Shown: positions 1 to 13,078, counted from the stretch's first letter. The stretch is 64,000 nt of DNA from Microcyclospora pomicola (GCA_002786065.1 NHNY01000004.1:186001-250000), one strand, 5' to 3'. Numbers and translations are program-made. Notes: generated from the letters alone by a model not told the origin.

Positions 1-2579
1 GAACTCCGGAAGGACTTGCGCAGCTGGCTTCTGAGGTTCTGGACAGCGACCTCAACCCGGAGCTAGAATATGTGCCTGTCATGACGTTGCAACAAGCACG
101 CGTCGCTTTCCGGGACACTTTACTTGGACTTCAGTATCTGCACTACCAGGGGATCGTCCACCGTGATATCAAGCCTCCAAATTTGCTCTCGACCATCGAT
201 CATCGGGTCAAAATTTCAGACTTTGGTGTCTCCTATCTCGGTCGACCTCTGAATGAGGGAGACACTGGCGAGGATGTCAGCGAGCACGAAGCGCAGGACT
301 TCGACGAGGCGAAAGAACTCGCGAAGACCGTCGGCACTCCTGCCTTTTACGCTCCCGAGCTCTGCATCACGGATCCGGGTGACGATCCTCTTCCTGTCAC
401 TAAGGCCATCGATGTCTGGGCCCTCGGCATCACTCTCTTTTGCATGCTCTTTGCACGTACCCCATACGTGGACAACGAATTCATCGTGATGAGACAGATA
501 GCAGATGAAGACGTCTACATACCTCGCAGACGTCTCTTACCTGTTCAGTTACAATCCAAGCCGCGATCACGACCGAATTCTCACACTCGCGCATTCCCAG
601 GAATGCACCTGGGCCGTCGTAGCGAGTACGACTTTGCTTATGAGGAGATCGATGATGACCTATTCGACCTACTTCAGCGCTTGTTGACCAAGGACCCACG
701 CAGACGCATCACGCTAGAGGAAGTTCGCCATCACCCGTGGGTATTGGATGATGTTTCCAATAAAGTCAAATGGCTTGAGGACACAGACCCTTCCCGACAG
801 AGCCAAGGCAAGAAAATTGAAGTATCGAAAGAAGATGTCAATACTGCTGTGGTGCAGCTGCAGTTTTTGGATCGCGTGCGCTCTGGTATCAAGAAGGTGG
901 GCGAAAGACTTGGCCTGGCCAGCAAGCCGTCGAGTCGTGGTAGGGCGCAGTCCAATGCTGCTATGAGCACTGCCAGCTCACCCGCACCATCTCCCCAGTC
1001 CTCGTCGTCTAATATCAGCCTCGATGCTCGCCGGCACAGTCTACGTGGCGACGAGTCTATCTTTTCCGCTCTACAGAAGTCCCGCGAGGTTGAGCATCCG
1101 CTGAGGAGTGTCGCACCTTCTCCGGAGCTTGAACGGGGCCATTCTCATGAAGACCTGACGGCATTGAGTTCAGAGTTCGCCGGCGAGGAAGTGGATGACA
1201 GCATGTATCCAACTCCATCTAGACCCAAGCCACCACAACGCTCCCACACGATCATGTCCACTACAGGGTCAGGACGTACGCTCAAGGCTTCTGACTTCCA
1301 TCACAGAAGTGAGTCACCAATACCGTCGCCTGGTTTACCTGGCACACCGATAGCCCTTGACTCCCCTGGCGGGCATGGTCTTAGCACAATACTGGGCAGC
1401 GGCCCTGCACGACGCGTGTTGAAAACTCTACGGGAACGTAGCAGTCAACATTCTTTCGATCTGAAGCCATTAAAATTCGAGTCAATTTCCCACATTGCGA
1501 ATCAGCACGCTGGGCCCAGCATTGCTATTAGTCAGACCAGTGCCCCTGGACAAGTCAACCCTCCCGACGCGCTCCAGGACCTGCCGCCAATCCAAAGTGT
1601 GCCGAGCAGCAATGCTGGGAGCGTTCAAGGTAGCACACGGACAAGTCCTGTTCGTGGGTCGTTCAATTCAGACAAGAGCTCTTCTCACAGATACTCGTTG
1701 ACTTCAGCTGTGGGATCTGGCGCGCTCTCATCCTCTATGTCACGGCAAGGCTCGGCAAGCTCGATCAGATCTCCTGGCGGATTAACTCCTGACGTCACAG
1801 GTACTCCTGGTATCAGTCGGCCAAGCTCACGTATGGCCCCAGAATCAAGTGCCGAAGATTACGAGCGAGCGGAACAGGAACTGGTTCGGAGATTCGTGCG
1901 TGAGCGTGAGAAGATCGAGAAGGAGCCACGCAGTGAGTACGAGTCGTCTCCCTGCCCACCAAGTCCAAATGATAGTCATGAAGCTCGACATAGATCAAGG
2001 CCGATCTCTAGTCTGGGCATTTCTCACGCCGAGTCATCTCATGAGGCAAGCCCGACAGGCCACAGCACCTTTCGAACATCTGCCATGCTATCCAGCACCT
2101 CTGACCTCGGATCTGCAGTATCAATGTCCATGTCTGACCCCTCGATCCCATCCGCGATTTCCGAGGCTTCATCTGTTGCCCCGCCAGATGGAGTATCGAT
2201 GGATATGTATCACGAAGACGACAAAGGCAATGCCTCGTCGGAAGGAACCGTCAATTTCCCATTAGACCTCCATGATGAGGATGATCACAAGATCGATGAA
2301 GGTTACGATCCTGATCAGGACCAAAATCTCGACAGTGACAACGACGATGACTACGACTCTTCCTCCGATAGCGATGGCGGACTTGTGATGACTCGTCGCA
2401 AGTCTATCCCGCCCAAGACGGCGGCAGCGATTGCGTCTGCAAACATCCGCGAATCCTCCAGTGCAACGAAAGAGCGTCGTGGCACGGATTTATCGGTACG
2501 ATCGAGGAAAACCTCCAGAAGCGGTAGTAACAATACCATGAAGAAGGTGCGGACTCGAGATAGTATTGATGATGACTGA
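1..2579 (+). CDS. CaMKK-type Ser/Thr protein kinase, 5' truncated
   Basis: The reading frame is open from base 3, so the gene starts left of the window; 858 residues are visible. The kinase core shows the catalytic loop HRDIKPPN, the DFG segment ISDFGVSYLG, the APE segment TPAFYAPEL and the subdomain IX motif DVWALGITLF, ending near RHHPWVL. The ATP-binding lobe (glycine loop, Lys) is outside the window. The order of motifs and the long insert before EEIDDDLFDLL fit the fungal calcium/calmodulin-dependent kinase kinase group (S. pombe Ssp1, Aspergillus CmkC, yeast Sak1/Tos3/Elm1), which activate Snf1/AMPK and CaMK. This is family inference. The C-terminal ~550 residues are Ser/Pro-rich and low in complexity, ending in an acidic stretch (near 2270-2370) and a basic tail, typical of a regulatory tail. 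It is convergent with YVH1. Confidence 0.85.
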   Translation, partial: TPEGLAQLASEVLDSDLNPELEYVPVMTLQQARVAFRDTLLGLQYLHYQGIVHRDIKPPNLLSTIDHRVKISDFGVSYLGRPLNEGDTGEDVSEHEAQDFDEAKELAKTVGTPAFYAPELCITDPGDDPLPVTKAIDVWALGITLFCMLFARTPYVDNEFIVMRQIADEDVYIPRRRLLPVQLQSKPRSRPNSHTRAFPGMHLGRRSEYDFAYEEIDDDLFDLLQRLLTKDPRRRITLEEVRHHPWVLDDVSNKVKWLEDTDPSRQSQGKKIEVSKEDVNTAVVQLQFLDRVRSGIKKVGERLGLASKPSSRGRAQSNAAMSTASSPAPSPQSSSSNISLDARRHSLRGDESIFSALQKSREVEHPLRSVAPSPELERGHSHEDLTALSSEFAGEEVDDSMYPTPSRPKPPQRSHTIMSTTGSGRTLKASDFHHRSESPIPSPGLPGTPIALDSPGGHGLSTILGSGPARRVLKTLRERSSQHSFDLKPLKFESISHIANQHAGPSIAISQTSAPGQVNPPDALQDLPPIQSVPSSNAGSVQGSTRTSPVRGSFNSDKSSSHRYSLTSAVGSGALSSSMSRQGSASSIRSPGGLTPDVTGTPGISRPSSRMAPESSAEDYERAEQELVRRFVREREKIEKEPRSEYESSPCPPSPNDSHEARHRSRPISSLGISHAESSHEASPTGHSTFRTSAMLSSTSDLGSAVSMSMSDPSIPSAISEASSVAPPDGVSMDMYHEDDKGNASSEGTVNFPLDLHDEDDHKIDEGYDPDQDQNLDSDNDDDYDSSSDSDGGLVMTRRKSIPPKTAAAIASANIRESSSATKERRGTDLSVRSRKTSRSGSNNTMKKVRTRDSIDDD

Positions 2580-3891
2580 GCGGTGAATTCTGCAGTCGCA
2601 AGACAGCGCGACGAACCACCCCACGGTCGGTCGCGCACGATTGAGGCCCAACTTTCATGACTCATGACGAGCACATCTAGTGCACCTTCGATATACGCAG
2701 AGCTGGCATCTCCATGCTCTCCGGACCTCTGCGATTTTTCACTCTTCTTTACTTTCTGTGCATGTCCGCGATAGAATTGAGCCGCCAAAGCTCACCGTCA
2801 GGTGGAGATGGCAACGGACCGCACGACAGTCAAGACGATTGTCTTCAATCTGTTACAAACACCTGCCCGGTCTGGCATAGCTGCGACCATCTCCAGCTTT
2901 CTTCCCTTCTTCAGTATGGATAAGCAGCTGGGAACGACCATGATTACATCGTTGGCGTTAAAAACATCTGTTACGTATATCATGACATTTTCTCTACGCC
3001 CTTCTGTCCATGAAAAGGGATAGTTTTGAGAAACCGGGAAAACGGTCAAGCAAGGATAGACGGGAGAAGAGGAAAGGGCAAGAACATGCTCTCGAATGAA
3101 CTGAAAGTCCCTGCCGCATCTATTTGAGCAACTGAGACAGAGACCACGCCGCTTCTTTGTTCATCCCCCGGGCGCAGGATGGCTGTATGACTGGATTCAA
3201 GTTGCCCTGGCGTCTGCTATCTCTTGCCCATTCCCCTTGTATGTACAACCAGATACCCAACGGTCGTGTACTCTATATAGACATGATTCGGGGCTCTTCG
3301 CTGTTCATAGCTTGGATCCCCAATCTAACATTCCACTTTAGACGATAGAGACTTTCTCCCTCTTGTGAAAGGGTCCGCATCAACTTCCCAGGGACTAGCT
3401 CGTGAGAGATCTCGGGTACGCATCCCAGCGATGGGTGAATACAACAGGTCACGCAAATCGCAGTGTAGATAAAATCGATATGGCGGTTAGCTCGGAACTA
3501 CTAGTGTGTACGTGGACATCTCACAGGCATGGATGCCATGTGCACGATGCATACGTGGCTATATGCTTGCCTGTTCACGGCGTCCGTGTATGCAGGCGGA
3601 CATCAAACCTTGATGCTGATCGTCTCGTCACGTGAAGTTTTCCGCAAAGTCATGAAGGCATGACACACGCTGCATCGTATTGCTCATGATCGATTGGAAC
3701 GCAGTTCAGGCGACACATGTAAGCATCATCATAGCGATGAGAGAGATGCTGTGTGCGCGAAGGACAGATCACAGCCATCGAGAGGAAGACCGCGTCGTGG
3801 CTGGCACGGGATGAGAGCAGCTGGTCATGACTTGCGTGCGGACTTGCAGCTCTTGTATGTACCCAGAAGTGTATGTACATAATCGAAACTG
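2580..3891. other. Intergenic, convergent 3' flanks
   Basis: This lies between the stop codons of the kinase (plus) and YVH1 (minus). I see only short ORFs with no recognisable protein, and no repeat or RNA gene. It should hold the two 3' UTRs. Confidence 0.5.
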
Positions 3892-5275
3892 CTACAAATT
3901 CTCCTGCCCAGGCGGTCGTCTTGCGCTTCCCGCCGACGACGAACCGGGTGGCATGCGTATACCCATGCCCTCGGCGCCGCTACCAGGTGGTCTTATGCGT
4001 CCCTCGTCGATCCGGCTCTTCGCCAGACTGATGCCGGGCACGACCCAGTCGCCGCAACTGCATTGCATGCCCTGCCACGCGTACTTGCCGACGTTCGTCT
4101 TGCACTTGGGGCACTCGAGCCGGCCTTCGAGGCGCGCCGCCTCCAACTCCGGGCGCATCCAGGACAGCGGATCCATGAAGTAATGGGCGCAGGTCGCCGT
4201 GGAATTGCCAGGACGGGGTTGATGGGGCAGTACATATGTGGACGTTGCGAGAATGCGCCTGCGAAGTGGGGGAGTCAGTAGTGAAAGGCCTGTAGACAGA
4301 GTCTCATGGCCTACCGGCATTTCTTGCACTTCATCTCATACGCTGCAGCTTCTTCTTTGCGAGCATGTTCATCTTCAAATCGGATCTTGTCTGCCTCCGG
4401 AGCTTGCCCGCAGGCCCGGCTCATCTCGACTTCTCGCTGGTAGAGCCAGCGTTGGTAGATTGGGGCACTCTCGACATCTTCAGGGGCCGACATCTCGTGC
4501 CAGAGTTGGAGCTGGTGCATGAAGCCGTCGTTTGGCTCGCACAATGGTCGGCTCTGGCGGATCTGGGCGAGTGCCTGCTCTGGAGTGATGCCAAATCGCT
4601 TGATCAGGTATGCACACACTGCGGTGGCGGAGCGGGATTTTCCCATGGCACTGCGAAGTCAGCGATGTGACATGAGCATGAAGCGATTGAGGAGACAACG
4701 TTGTCATTCGTGCTGGTTGGCTCATGATCTGAGCAAAAGTGGCATCGTTGTTGGAACGAAGGTAATGGGGGACCGCTATATGCTATCGATTCTTATGATA
4801 TTCGTCCTTTCAAAGCACAGAGATGACCAGTGGAGACTCGCATCACCCTTAACCGGGACGAATACAGAGAACTTGTAGAAAGAAAGCAGATGATTCACGG
4901 CGTGGCACTCACCAATGTACGAGGACGCCACCTCCGCTATCGAGGCCATCTTGGATGAATTCGACACAGGCGGGCAGATGCTCGAGTAGGTTTTCGTCGT
5001 CAACGTCATCAACCTCGACGACCTTGTGTTGGAAGCCTTCGAAGAGTTTGCTATCCAGAGGTAACCTCAAGACGGATAGGACATGGGTGATGCCGCACGA
5101 CTGCAAAGCTTCTCTACGCCGCAAGGTGAACAAACTAGATCGGGGTCAGAGCTCTGCTGCATACACTGAGTCCAAGATGCTGCAGTGGAGATCTGCGTGG
5201 GATGCAGATGGCTAACACAACGCACCCACCGATGTAGAGTTGAAGCTCGCCGGGGACCTTGTCGAGCAGTGCCAT
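3892..5275 (-). CDS. YVH1: Dual-specificity phosphatase Yvh1
   Basis: Four exons on the minus strand: 5275-5226, 5134-4913, 4650-4315 and 4258-3892, joined by GT-AG introns of 91, 262 and 56 bases, give 324 residues. The start is chosen from the conserved N-terminus MALLDKVPGELQLYIGG, which runs into LFTLRRREAL. The signature HCAMGKSRS is rebuilt across the second intron, with the catalytic Cys at about residue 91. The C-terminal half has the family's zinc-binding cysteines (CKKC, TC, CPKC, CSCGDWVVPG). Yvh1 is an atypical phosphatase; in yeast its zinc domain releases Mrt4 from pre-60S ribosomes so that the P-stalk can assemble, and it affects sporulation and growth. The zinc domain is intact, so the ribosome role is likely kept. 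The last codons are GSAEGMGIRMPP-like, proline- and glycine-rich. Confidence 0.9.
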
Positions 5276-7495
5276 GAATCCAGGAAGCGCCGGCGTCACC
5301 CAGCAAGAGTCTCAACAGCAACTTTCGATCCAGGCCTGGGTAGGATGGAAGGTTAGAATTCGAGCGGCTAAGGCGAGGCGATGATCAAAGTCTCTCAGTC
5401 CGTACACCCTGTCGAACGCACGGATGTGAAATCGAACGCAAATAAATGGCATCGAGGGCGCGGGTTACAGGCTAACGACGTTGGTCCGACTCGGAATTGT
5501 GACCGCGTCGTCTCCTCCGATGGCACTTTAAAGGAACTGCATCATACCCTGGGCAAATAACATCACAGCTTCGAGTCCGAGAGGATTTCGACGCCGTCCG
5601 CGGGCCTGCAGCCTCTCGTCCCAGCGCCACGCATATGCGAGGTGCTTGTAGTGTACTACGACTATACTGTCAGACTGTCGCGGTCTGACATGCACGCTGA
5701 CACAGGATCCAGGAGCTAGGACCACAAGTCGCCGCCGGACTCGTGGTCGCTGCCGGTAATGGGTTCGCTACTGTTTTCGACTCGGCTCCACTGCTCTCCT
5801 GTCCGTCGAGAGGGCGACCTCGATATCACATACACGGCCGCGATTCATGCATGGCTGGTAGGGTCATAAGGCTCTTCCGTCTCGCTATGTCAGCCAGCCG
5901 CATCAAAGTGCCACGGCCGTACCGCATAGCCGCTGCCCTCATACAGTATGTGCATCCAGGATTCAAGATTATACGAAGCCTGGGATGATTGGCCTCTTGG
6001 CAGTCGCAGCAGACATGGTCAAGAAGGCAGTAGTATGGCTGCACACAATCTTCATGTGCTGATGCCCGTGTGTACTGTAAAGCTGGTATAGCAGATCTTC
6101 GCCTGCTACGTGGCACGCCTGTCTCGACCGGAGTGTTATAGGGTTCGTTGAGCAACACGATGCGGTAGCATCCCTCGTCAATCTGCGCAGCACCAAGGCC
6201 ATCTGAGTAAGAGGCTTTGATTTGCGTTCACCACCAGTGAACACTCGTCCTGGGGTGCGGTGAACAGCACCAACTTTGAAGGTCGGTACGGTTTCTGCCC
6301 AGACCGACAGCTCTCCACCATTGGAGCGCTCGTTCTGCTGCAGGCGTGTGATGAAGGTGCTGATCGCGGGCGGACGCTCGACTGAAATTGGCAGGATGGG
6401 GCTATCTATGCCGTTCCAGCTAGACGATGTTCGTCGGCAGACCAGCATGCTCACAATTTACAAGCAGCGGATGATGAAACGCTGCAACAATGCTGATCGT
6501 GTCAGCAAGGGTCCGAAGCTCCCAAACGGTCGCCGGCTGACCAGTACTATTCTGCCCTACCAACACAACCGCCTCATGCATCCCAAACCAAACGAACGCA
6601 AGATCCAAAAAGCCCCGCTCTGCTGTCGTGGGTTGGCGCTACAACAAGCATTGGCTTTCGCTCGCCTGCGGATTCTCGCTGATCATACTGTGATGTTACC
6701 GTGATCCCTGGGCCCCAGCCCTGCGAGATCGCCCACCGAGCAGAATGGCCATCCGTGCCCTCGTCGACGCTAAACCACCTCGCAATTCATCGAGCATGCA
6801 GCCCATGGCCTAGCTCGCTGCTGGGCGTGGATGCGCGGCATATCTCTCACTACTGGCACTGCACATGTCGACGATGAGACCTGCACATAAGAATCACCGG
6901 CTGACCCGCGAACAACACTGTCACCTCCCTTCTCCCCCTCCTTCCCTCCCGTCCGTCGCCTTCCCTTGCGTCGTTCACCGGCTCATCCGCTTGTCCATCG
7001 TCGCCTCTCTTCACGGTCCCATTTTTAGTCGCTGGACGAGAACGTCTCTCCCGCTGCTCGACGCTGCGGCCCGGCCTTTTCGCTCGTCTTCCCTCTAGGG
7101 CATCCTTCGCCGCCGCACATAGCCACACCCTACACCGTCCGCGCACCGCAGTCCTCGCCGAATACCCCGGCCTGTCGAGCAGACAGCAATCCCTAGCGGT
7201 TGGCCCTCAGTGTCCGAGAGGGTGGTGCTGCATCTCTGGACCGCTGTGCTACTGTACGCTGCACCGAGGGCCTCTCAACGTACATCTCGCATGACCCTCA
7301 GCTTGCCTCGCCCTGCCCGCTCTCTATTCTGCAACAGGGCTGCCTCACTAGCTGGCTGATCTTCCGTATAAGCGCTGAGAAGCACCTGTACGGCTTGCAC
7401 TAGAAACACATGTGCCTTCCGCCGTTCAGACCCAGCGATAGGCGGCTCCTGTTGTAGCTCGCTCGCCTGCTTGTACGTGGTTCTGACAGCTGAAA
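5276..7495. other. Divergent promoter region, YVH1 / C2H2 regulator
   Basis: No convincing gene. The right part, about 6900-7110, is rich in pyrimidine runs (for example CCTCCCTTCTCCCCCTCC near 6926), as is usual for promoters and 5' leaders of filamentous fungi, and probably belongs to the C2H2 gene downstream. The middle (5700-6800) contains only short ORFs on both strands without recognisable domains. Confidence 0.45.
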
Positions 7496-9704
7496 ATGTC
7501 CTCGTCAACGCGCATCGCTGCCATTCACCGACCTCGATCCCCGCGCTACCATTCGCTTTCCTCCAGCACCGCATCTGCCATGACCATCCCAGGAGGAGGT
7601 CATGAAGTCCCGCCACCGCCATTGCCACCGCCCACCTACCTGCCCGAAATCTCTGCAGGACATGATCCCGGTTGGCATTTTGCCAATGATGCCGGCAATG
7701 TCGATTATGGTCGCCAAGTGAAGCCTGGTTCGTCCTTGCTCGGCCGTGCCACTAGTATCGGCCAGGTTAGTACAGTTGAAGATTCGCCTACAAATTATGT
7801 CACACATAACAATGCACCTCGCGCCCAGTGGGCCAGTCCTAACTCCACCCTCAACATGTCCCAGGAGCACAACCTGCTGGGAAGAAGTCGGACGCCAAGC
7901 GATGGAGGAACATCGCCCAAGCATGCGAACTACTTCCCCGACAGGTATGCTATCATCATGAGTGCTCAGCACACTCATTGTTTAGCTTGTCTCGGCTACT
8001 GATAAATTCCCCTCGCAGAACTCCGAACGAGCGTCGACTCGGAAGTGAGCGTCAGCTGGAACGACGAACGCTCGATGAGTCCTCACAAAGCTATGACAAG
8101 CGACTTCTCAGTCGGATTCGAGGGCCAAACCCGGCTGGGAGACAGTCCATCTCGCTTTCCAGTCCCCTTGAGATTGCGGCACAAGCTCAGGCGGAGCTGG
8201 AACGTCGCAGTGGACAGTATTTGAGGCCGTTGTCGATGCCGGACCAACAGCAAACGATGCACGACTCGCCCAGTAGCACTCGCTGGTCGGGCGCGATCTC
8301 GCCGAGACACAGTTGGGCAGAGCACGGACCCCCGGACCCCCGGAGCACCACATCTCGACACAACAGTCTGGCGATTGATTTCAGCACTTCGCATCGTGGT
8401 AGCTACGATCAGTCCATGTTCATACACGAAGATCTTCTGGAAGAAGGGCCCATGAGCACTCTCAACATCCATGATCGAAGTCCGTCGGGAGGTGATGATG
8501 TTCTGGTGGGAGGACCCCGCGCAGGCTCGAAGCGACGCGCTTCTTCGCCGCCTCGCGATGTCATCCCGGAGGATCGTTCTTCAGTCAGCAGCGCTTCAGG
8601 GCATAGTGACATCTACCAACGACGTCCAGTGCAGCAGCTGCCAGCGAGAGACTTGTCTGCGATCAGTCGTTTCCCCCCTAGCCATTCCCCGCTGTCCTCA
8701 ACCAACTCGTTTGGCCCTCGTCACAACTCGTTGGGCTCATCTCTGGGCGTCGCAAGCATTCCTAGCAGTGCGACAAGCTATGGATCTGATCGCCTGTCTC
8801 CAAATACCTTGCTGTCTGCTGTAGCTGGGGATGCTCCGGCTCATCAGGCAAGCGTGAAGCTAGGACCTCCAGCACCCATACACCAGCGTGGGCTGTCGGA
8901 TAGCACGCAGGCCACCCAGCACTCACACAACGACACAGCATCGCACTCACGTCAGAGTAGCATGTCGCATATGCAAGGTGTGTACATGTGTGAGTGCTGT
9001 CCGAAGAAGCCCAAGAAGTTCGATTCAGAAGACGAACTTAGGTAAGCACTATTCAATGCTCTGTCTTTGTTCACATCAGCCTCTATGACACACACATCGT
9101 CTCGGGCTGCTGTGCGAGTCCGCACACACCTTCTATGGGCTACAGCCCGAATGTGCAGCATCATTCACCACATCGTCGTGAGCAGAAAGCTAACACCACA
9201 AGCAGGTCACACGAAGCAGAGAAACAATACACCTGCCAGTATTGTCCCAACCGCTTCAAGAACAAGAACGAGGCCGAACGTCATCAGAACTCGCTGCATC
9301 TGCGCCGTCATTCCTGGTCTTGTGCAGCGCTTTCTGGTGTCGAGGCTGCTTTCCACGCCTCGTCGGTGGGGATTGGTTCCGATGTCTGTGGCTACTGTGG
9401 AGAGGAGTTTCCCAACCCACCACAATGGGACATCCGTGCGGAACACCTCAACCATATTCACAAATTCGGCGAGTGTAACCAGGCCAAGAAGTTCTTCAGA
9501 GCGGATCACTTCCGCCAGCACCTCAAGCACAGTCATGCCGGAACAAGCGGCAAGTGGACTAACATGCTAGAGACTGCTTGCATGAAGGCCGAGCCACCAC
9601 CTGAGAAGCGAGTCACCACCATGGCCGCACCTAGCCCTGCCAGTCCTCCCGCGCTGATGATCATGACGAGTGGCCTGCCTGGCTCAACGCCTCCAGGTCG
9701 GTAA
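7496..9704 (+). CDS. C2H2 zinc-finger protein, probable transcription factor
   Basis: Three exons, 7496-7944, 8019-9041 and 9206-9704, with introns of 74 and 164 bases (donors GTATGC and GTAAGC, acceptors CGCAG and AGCAG), give 656 residues. The first ~450 residues are Ser/Pro/His-rich and disordered. The C-terminal part holds the fingers: YMCECCPKKPKKF then, after the splice, a classical finger YTCQYCPNRFKNKNEAERHQ with HxxxH, and a third unit beginning CGYCGEEF with an irregular His-rich end (HLNHIH, HLKHSH). The second intron lies inside the first finger unit, and its removal restores the string DELRSHEAEKQY. I recognise this as a C2H2 finger protein common in Pezizomycotina, but I know of no assigned target. 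DNA binding in the nucleus is inference from the fingers. Confidence 0.85.
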
Positions 9705-12700
9705 TACATTGCACAGTCTTCCACGAAAAATGATGATTATTGTGATTAGCGAGCACATGCATTTTAACGATCCACCTGGGCCGTCTCGAGTATTTTCTAC
9801 CGTGGTTCCCAATCGACAGCTGGTGCCTTATGGTACCCGCACTCCACAATATTCGAATACCGGCCTAACTATTTTTTACGACACAAATATGACGTGGCAT
9901 CGGTAAAAGTTCCGGGCGTTTCCATCATGGGCGAGTCCACCACTAAGGGGACTACGCGGAGCGAGTGTGGGCATTTCGAAACGGCGCTGGGATTGCATGG
10001 CCGCTGTTGCGCCGCAAAGGAAATGTCCTTGCATTACGAATAGAGATACAGTGATGTTGAATGTGTTGATTGTGCAACCACCATCGAAAGTCCTGGCTGG
10101 CATGTCAGATTAAGTTGCTGTACATAATGCCTTTAACGATCCACGTTACCACGCTCGACTGCTGTCGAGACACATTGACCTTCACCATCAATCATAGACC
10201 TATCTGAATATCTCCCTGTGTGATGTAGAGTCTCGAACAACCTTGAAGCGATTTAGCCGCACTACAGTCCGGCGTGGCCGTCCCGCTCTAGCACTTCACA
10301 CGTTGGACGCTGAGAGCAATAACACGCTGAATCTTCACATGATACCAAATACCTATCCTCCGTCTTGCCTTGCCCGGCACTCGGCTTTCCGACAAGCGTG
10401 GCGCCGTAGGTACATCATCGCGTGCTCCGTGTGACATCCCCCGTGCACACTGCAGAAGGATTTGGAAGGATGGCCACTAAGTCCTTTACTTCACTCACGG
10501 ACATATGATTTTATGCCTGTCCGAGCCTACCGTGCATCGGAGGCTTGGATTTGCACTGCATGCTTGCTTTCTGCGTCGTGCCTGGATCGTGTCGGACGGC
10601 GAAACGGCCGGGAGCGTCAGGTACGGTTTCCCGTAATGTGAATTTGTTCGATTGCGAACCGCGTGAACCGTAAGCGGTCTGTTCAGACAGGGGATGAGTG
10701 GGATTCACTTGGAAAGATCGTGCAGATGCTACAAGGGCACTCTCCTGACCACCTACAATTGACAATTAGGCTTCCGTGGCGAGTCCATATCGCCGTACCT
10801 AGCTGCTTTGCCTACAAGGGGACAATCTAGGTTGCTCGGCATCAGAGATGATCCAATACCCAACTGCCTGGGAACGGGATCTTCATTGTTGCTTTCGAGA
10901 TGTTACATCGCGTGCGCACTCGGAGTGCGTGCTCACTACTGATCGTTACCTATGGAGCATGAGTGGTGTCACGATGGCGGCAACAGCGGCAGCCACTGTC
11001 GAATGTCGTGAAGTGAGGTTCACATCACTGGCAATTGTCATCTGATTAGCTCAGGGACTGGGTGCGTGCACGTGTCTGAGACTTCAGCCACAGACATAGT
11101 GCCAAGAATACACATGCATGTATGGGTACATGTAAAATCTAGATCGCGTTGTACTGCGTTCGTATATGCATGTCGTTGAGGTAGCATGCGAGAAACAGCC
11201 ATGGTCGAAGTCACCACAGTCCATCGTCTCCCTTGCCACAGTGATGTGACATCTGGTTCGGTGACAGCGAATGCACCGTCCGTTTACCAGGATTGTCGGC
11301 AATCATGCTCGAAGCAACAGGTGCGCGACCGGCCGATACTGCTTCCAGAGCTGGAAATCGCAACGCCTATATTTGCTACTTGCGGTCGGCACGCCTCAAC
11401 CAGTCTCATCGCTAATGCAAAGGTGAGGATGTGACCGGGGTCTCTGGTCCATCAGATGCTTCCACAGAATGTGACACCCTGTATCGCAGGCCTGTGGCGG
11501 AAAAGCGTTAGGGACTTCGATCAAATCCCATTGCGTATCGGAGGTTCAGCACGCATCCGAAGGATTGACATGAAATTCCCGGTCATACTCTGCTATGGAT
11601 TGCGGCGTGTCCGTACCGCAGCAAGACGAAAACAGCATCATGTCAACAAGGCCCAGACGTGCGGCGCTGCCGATCCAAAAGGACGAACAGGATATGCTGT
11701 GTGAAGTAGATATTCGTAAGAGAATATGTGCACCTGCACCGCCGCTAGCCGGCCGGCCAGCCGGTCAGCCACGAACATCGTCCAGTGAAATCCTGAGACG
11801 AAGTGAGGAGCTCGCTGAAACGCTCGATTGGTGGTGAACTCATCCAAGACTGCGATGGTACTGAGATACGTATGTGTATTGGTCCAGTCAAGTGTCATGG
11901 CATTTTAGCAAGATCAGCTACAGTGAGCGCAGAATGACTCCAGAGGCTGGTTCAAAAAGACTTGAGGAACCACGCACGCCTTGTAAGGCTGAAACATTGA
12001 AATGCCCCGTAAGGCTGCGGTACTATCTCGCCCAGCAAGGCTGAAAGACTACACTATAGGATAAGTGATCTATATGCATTTGTACTTGCTACGCGGCAAG
12101 TGCTTTCACATTGGACCACGGCGCAGAGCAACCAATCAGCGGTGGGAGCTTTCAGCCTCACAGGGCTGAATACCGCTTCAGCGAGAACGGGAAAGCTACC
12201 TAACGAGCTATCCAAAGTAGTACCTTGTACCGCAGCATAAGGTAGTCTCTTTCCTGATGAACAAATGAAGATCTCCCATCAGATGGTTCTGGCGCTTGCG
12301 ACATCCGAGTTGAAGCAAAATCTCGGAATGTCCCAGCTCAAAGTCTGCTCCATACGAAAGATTTCTAAACAAGAAACTTATCTAGAGGACTTTATCCACG
12401 CTCATAGATCTGGATTTCCAATATGGCTGAATCGTGCTCAGCGTATCAGTACGGCGTAATTCCTGCCAAGACTGTCTCGTGCTCGCAAGCGGCTGCGTCC
12501 AGTGCTGGGTTCCGAGTCGAGGAGTCGAGACTAGCTCTGCAGGACGCCTCAGCTCGCTTATCTTCTCGGCGCCTTCCAACTGTACAGCTCGCCGGGTTTG
12601 CTTGGGACACGCAGCGGGCGACTGTTAGATCCCAAGCGTTACGATGCATATAGCGACTGACCCGGGCTGGTTGTTACCTCATCTACTGATTTCGCAAGCC

Positions 12701-13078
12701 AGTTTTACGCAGCTGCTTCACACTTGGTCAACTTCGCGCCGGTCGGCACGCCAGGAAGCCAACTGCGGATCGAATATGTGACATGAGTGATGCAGGTCTC
12801 TCCTGACCTGCCGGACCGTGCGTCGTGTCGCTCGTAGAATGCACAACTCTTGTAATGATCGTCCCAAATGGGAAAGCGAGAAGCATTGATTTCATGATGA
12901 TGTTGTCGGGACCAGCTGCGCATTCCTCGCTCCAAGACTCGTCGGGAAACTTTTTGTCCGAGACTCAACAGTGACGAAGAGCATTCCGTGATCGGCGACC
13001 AAGGTCAACAGTTGTGTGACTTGGAGAGCGTTCCACAAGAGGCGGACGTTCACGCATTGCGTTTACTTCGATCTATGA
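9705..13078. other. Gene-free stretch
   Basis: About 3.4 kb between the stop of the C2H2 gene and the stop of VFA1. The ORFs are all under 90 codons and show no family likeness. It contains the foldback-like repeat described at 11941-12240 and a GC-rich patch of overlapping GCCGG copies near 11740-11770. No RNA gene is recognised. Confidence 0.45.
11941..12240. repeat. Nested inverted repeats, possible foldback/MITE-like element
   Basis: Two 10-base perfect inverted pairs are nested: GCTGCGGTAC at 12014-12023 with GTACCGCAGC at 12227-12236, and AGGCTGAAAG at 12038-12047 with CTTTCAGCCT at 12149-12158. Between them lies a hairpin ACTTGC...GCAAGT near 12084-12101. The word AAGGCTG occurs three times (11985, 12011, 12037). 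Target-site duplications and clear ends were not seen, so calling it a degenerate non-autonomous element is inference. A structured RNA is an alternative. Confidence 0.35.
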
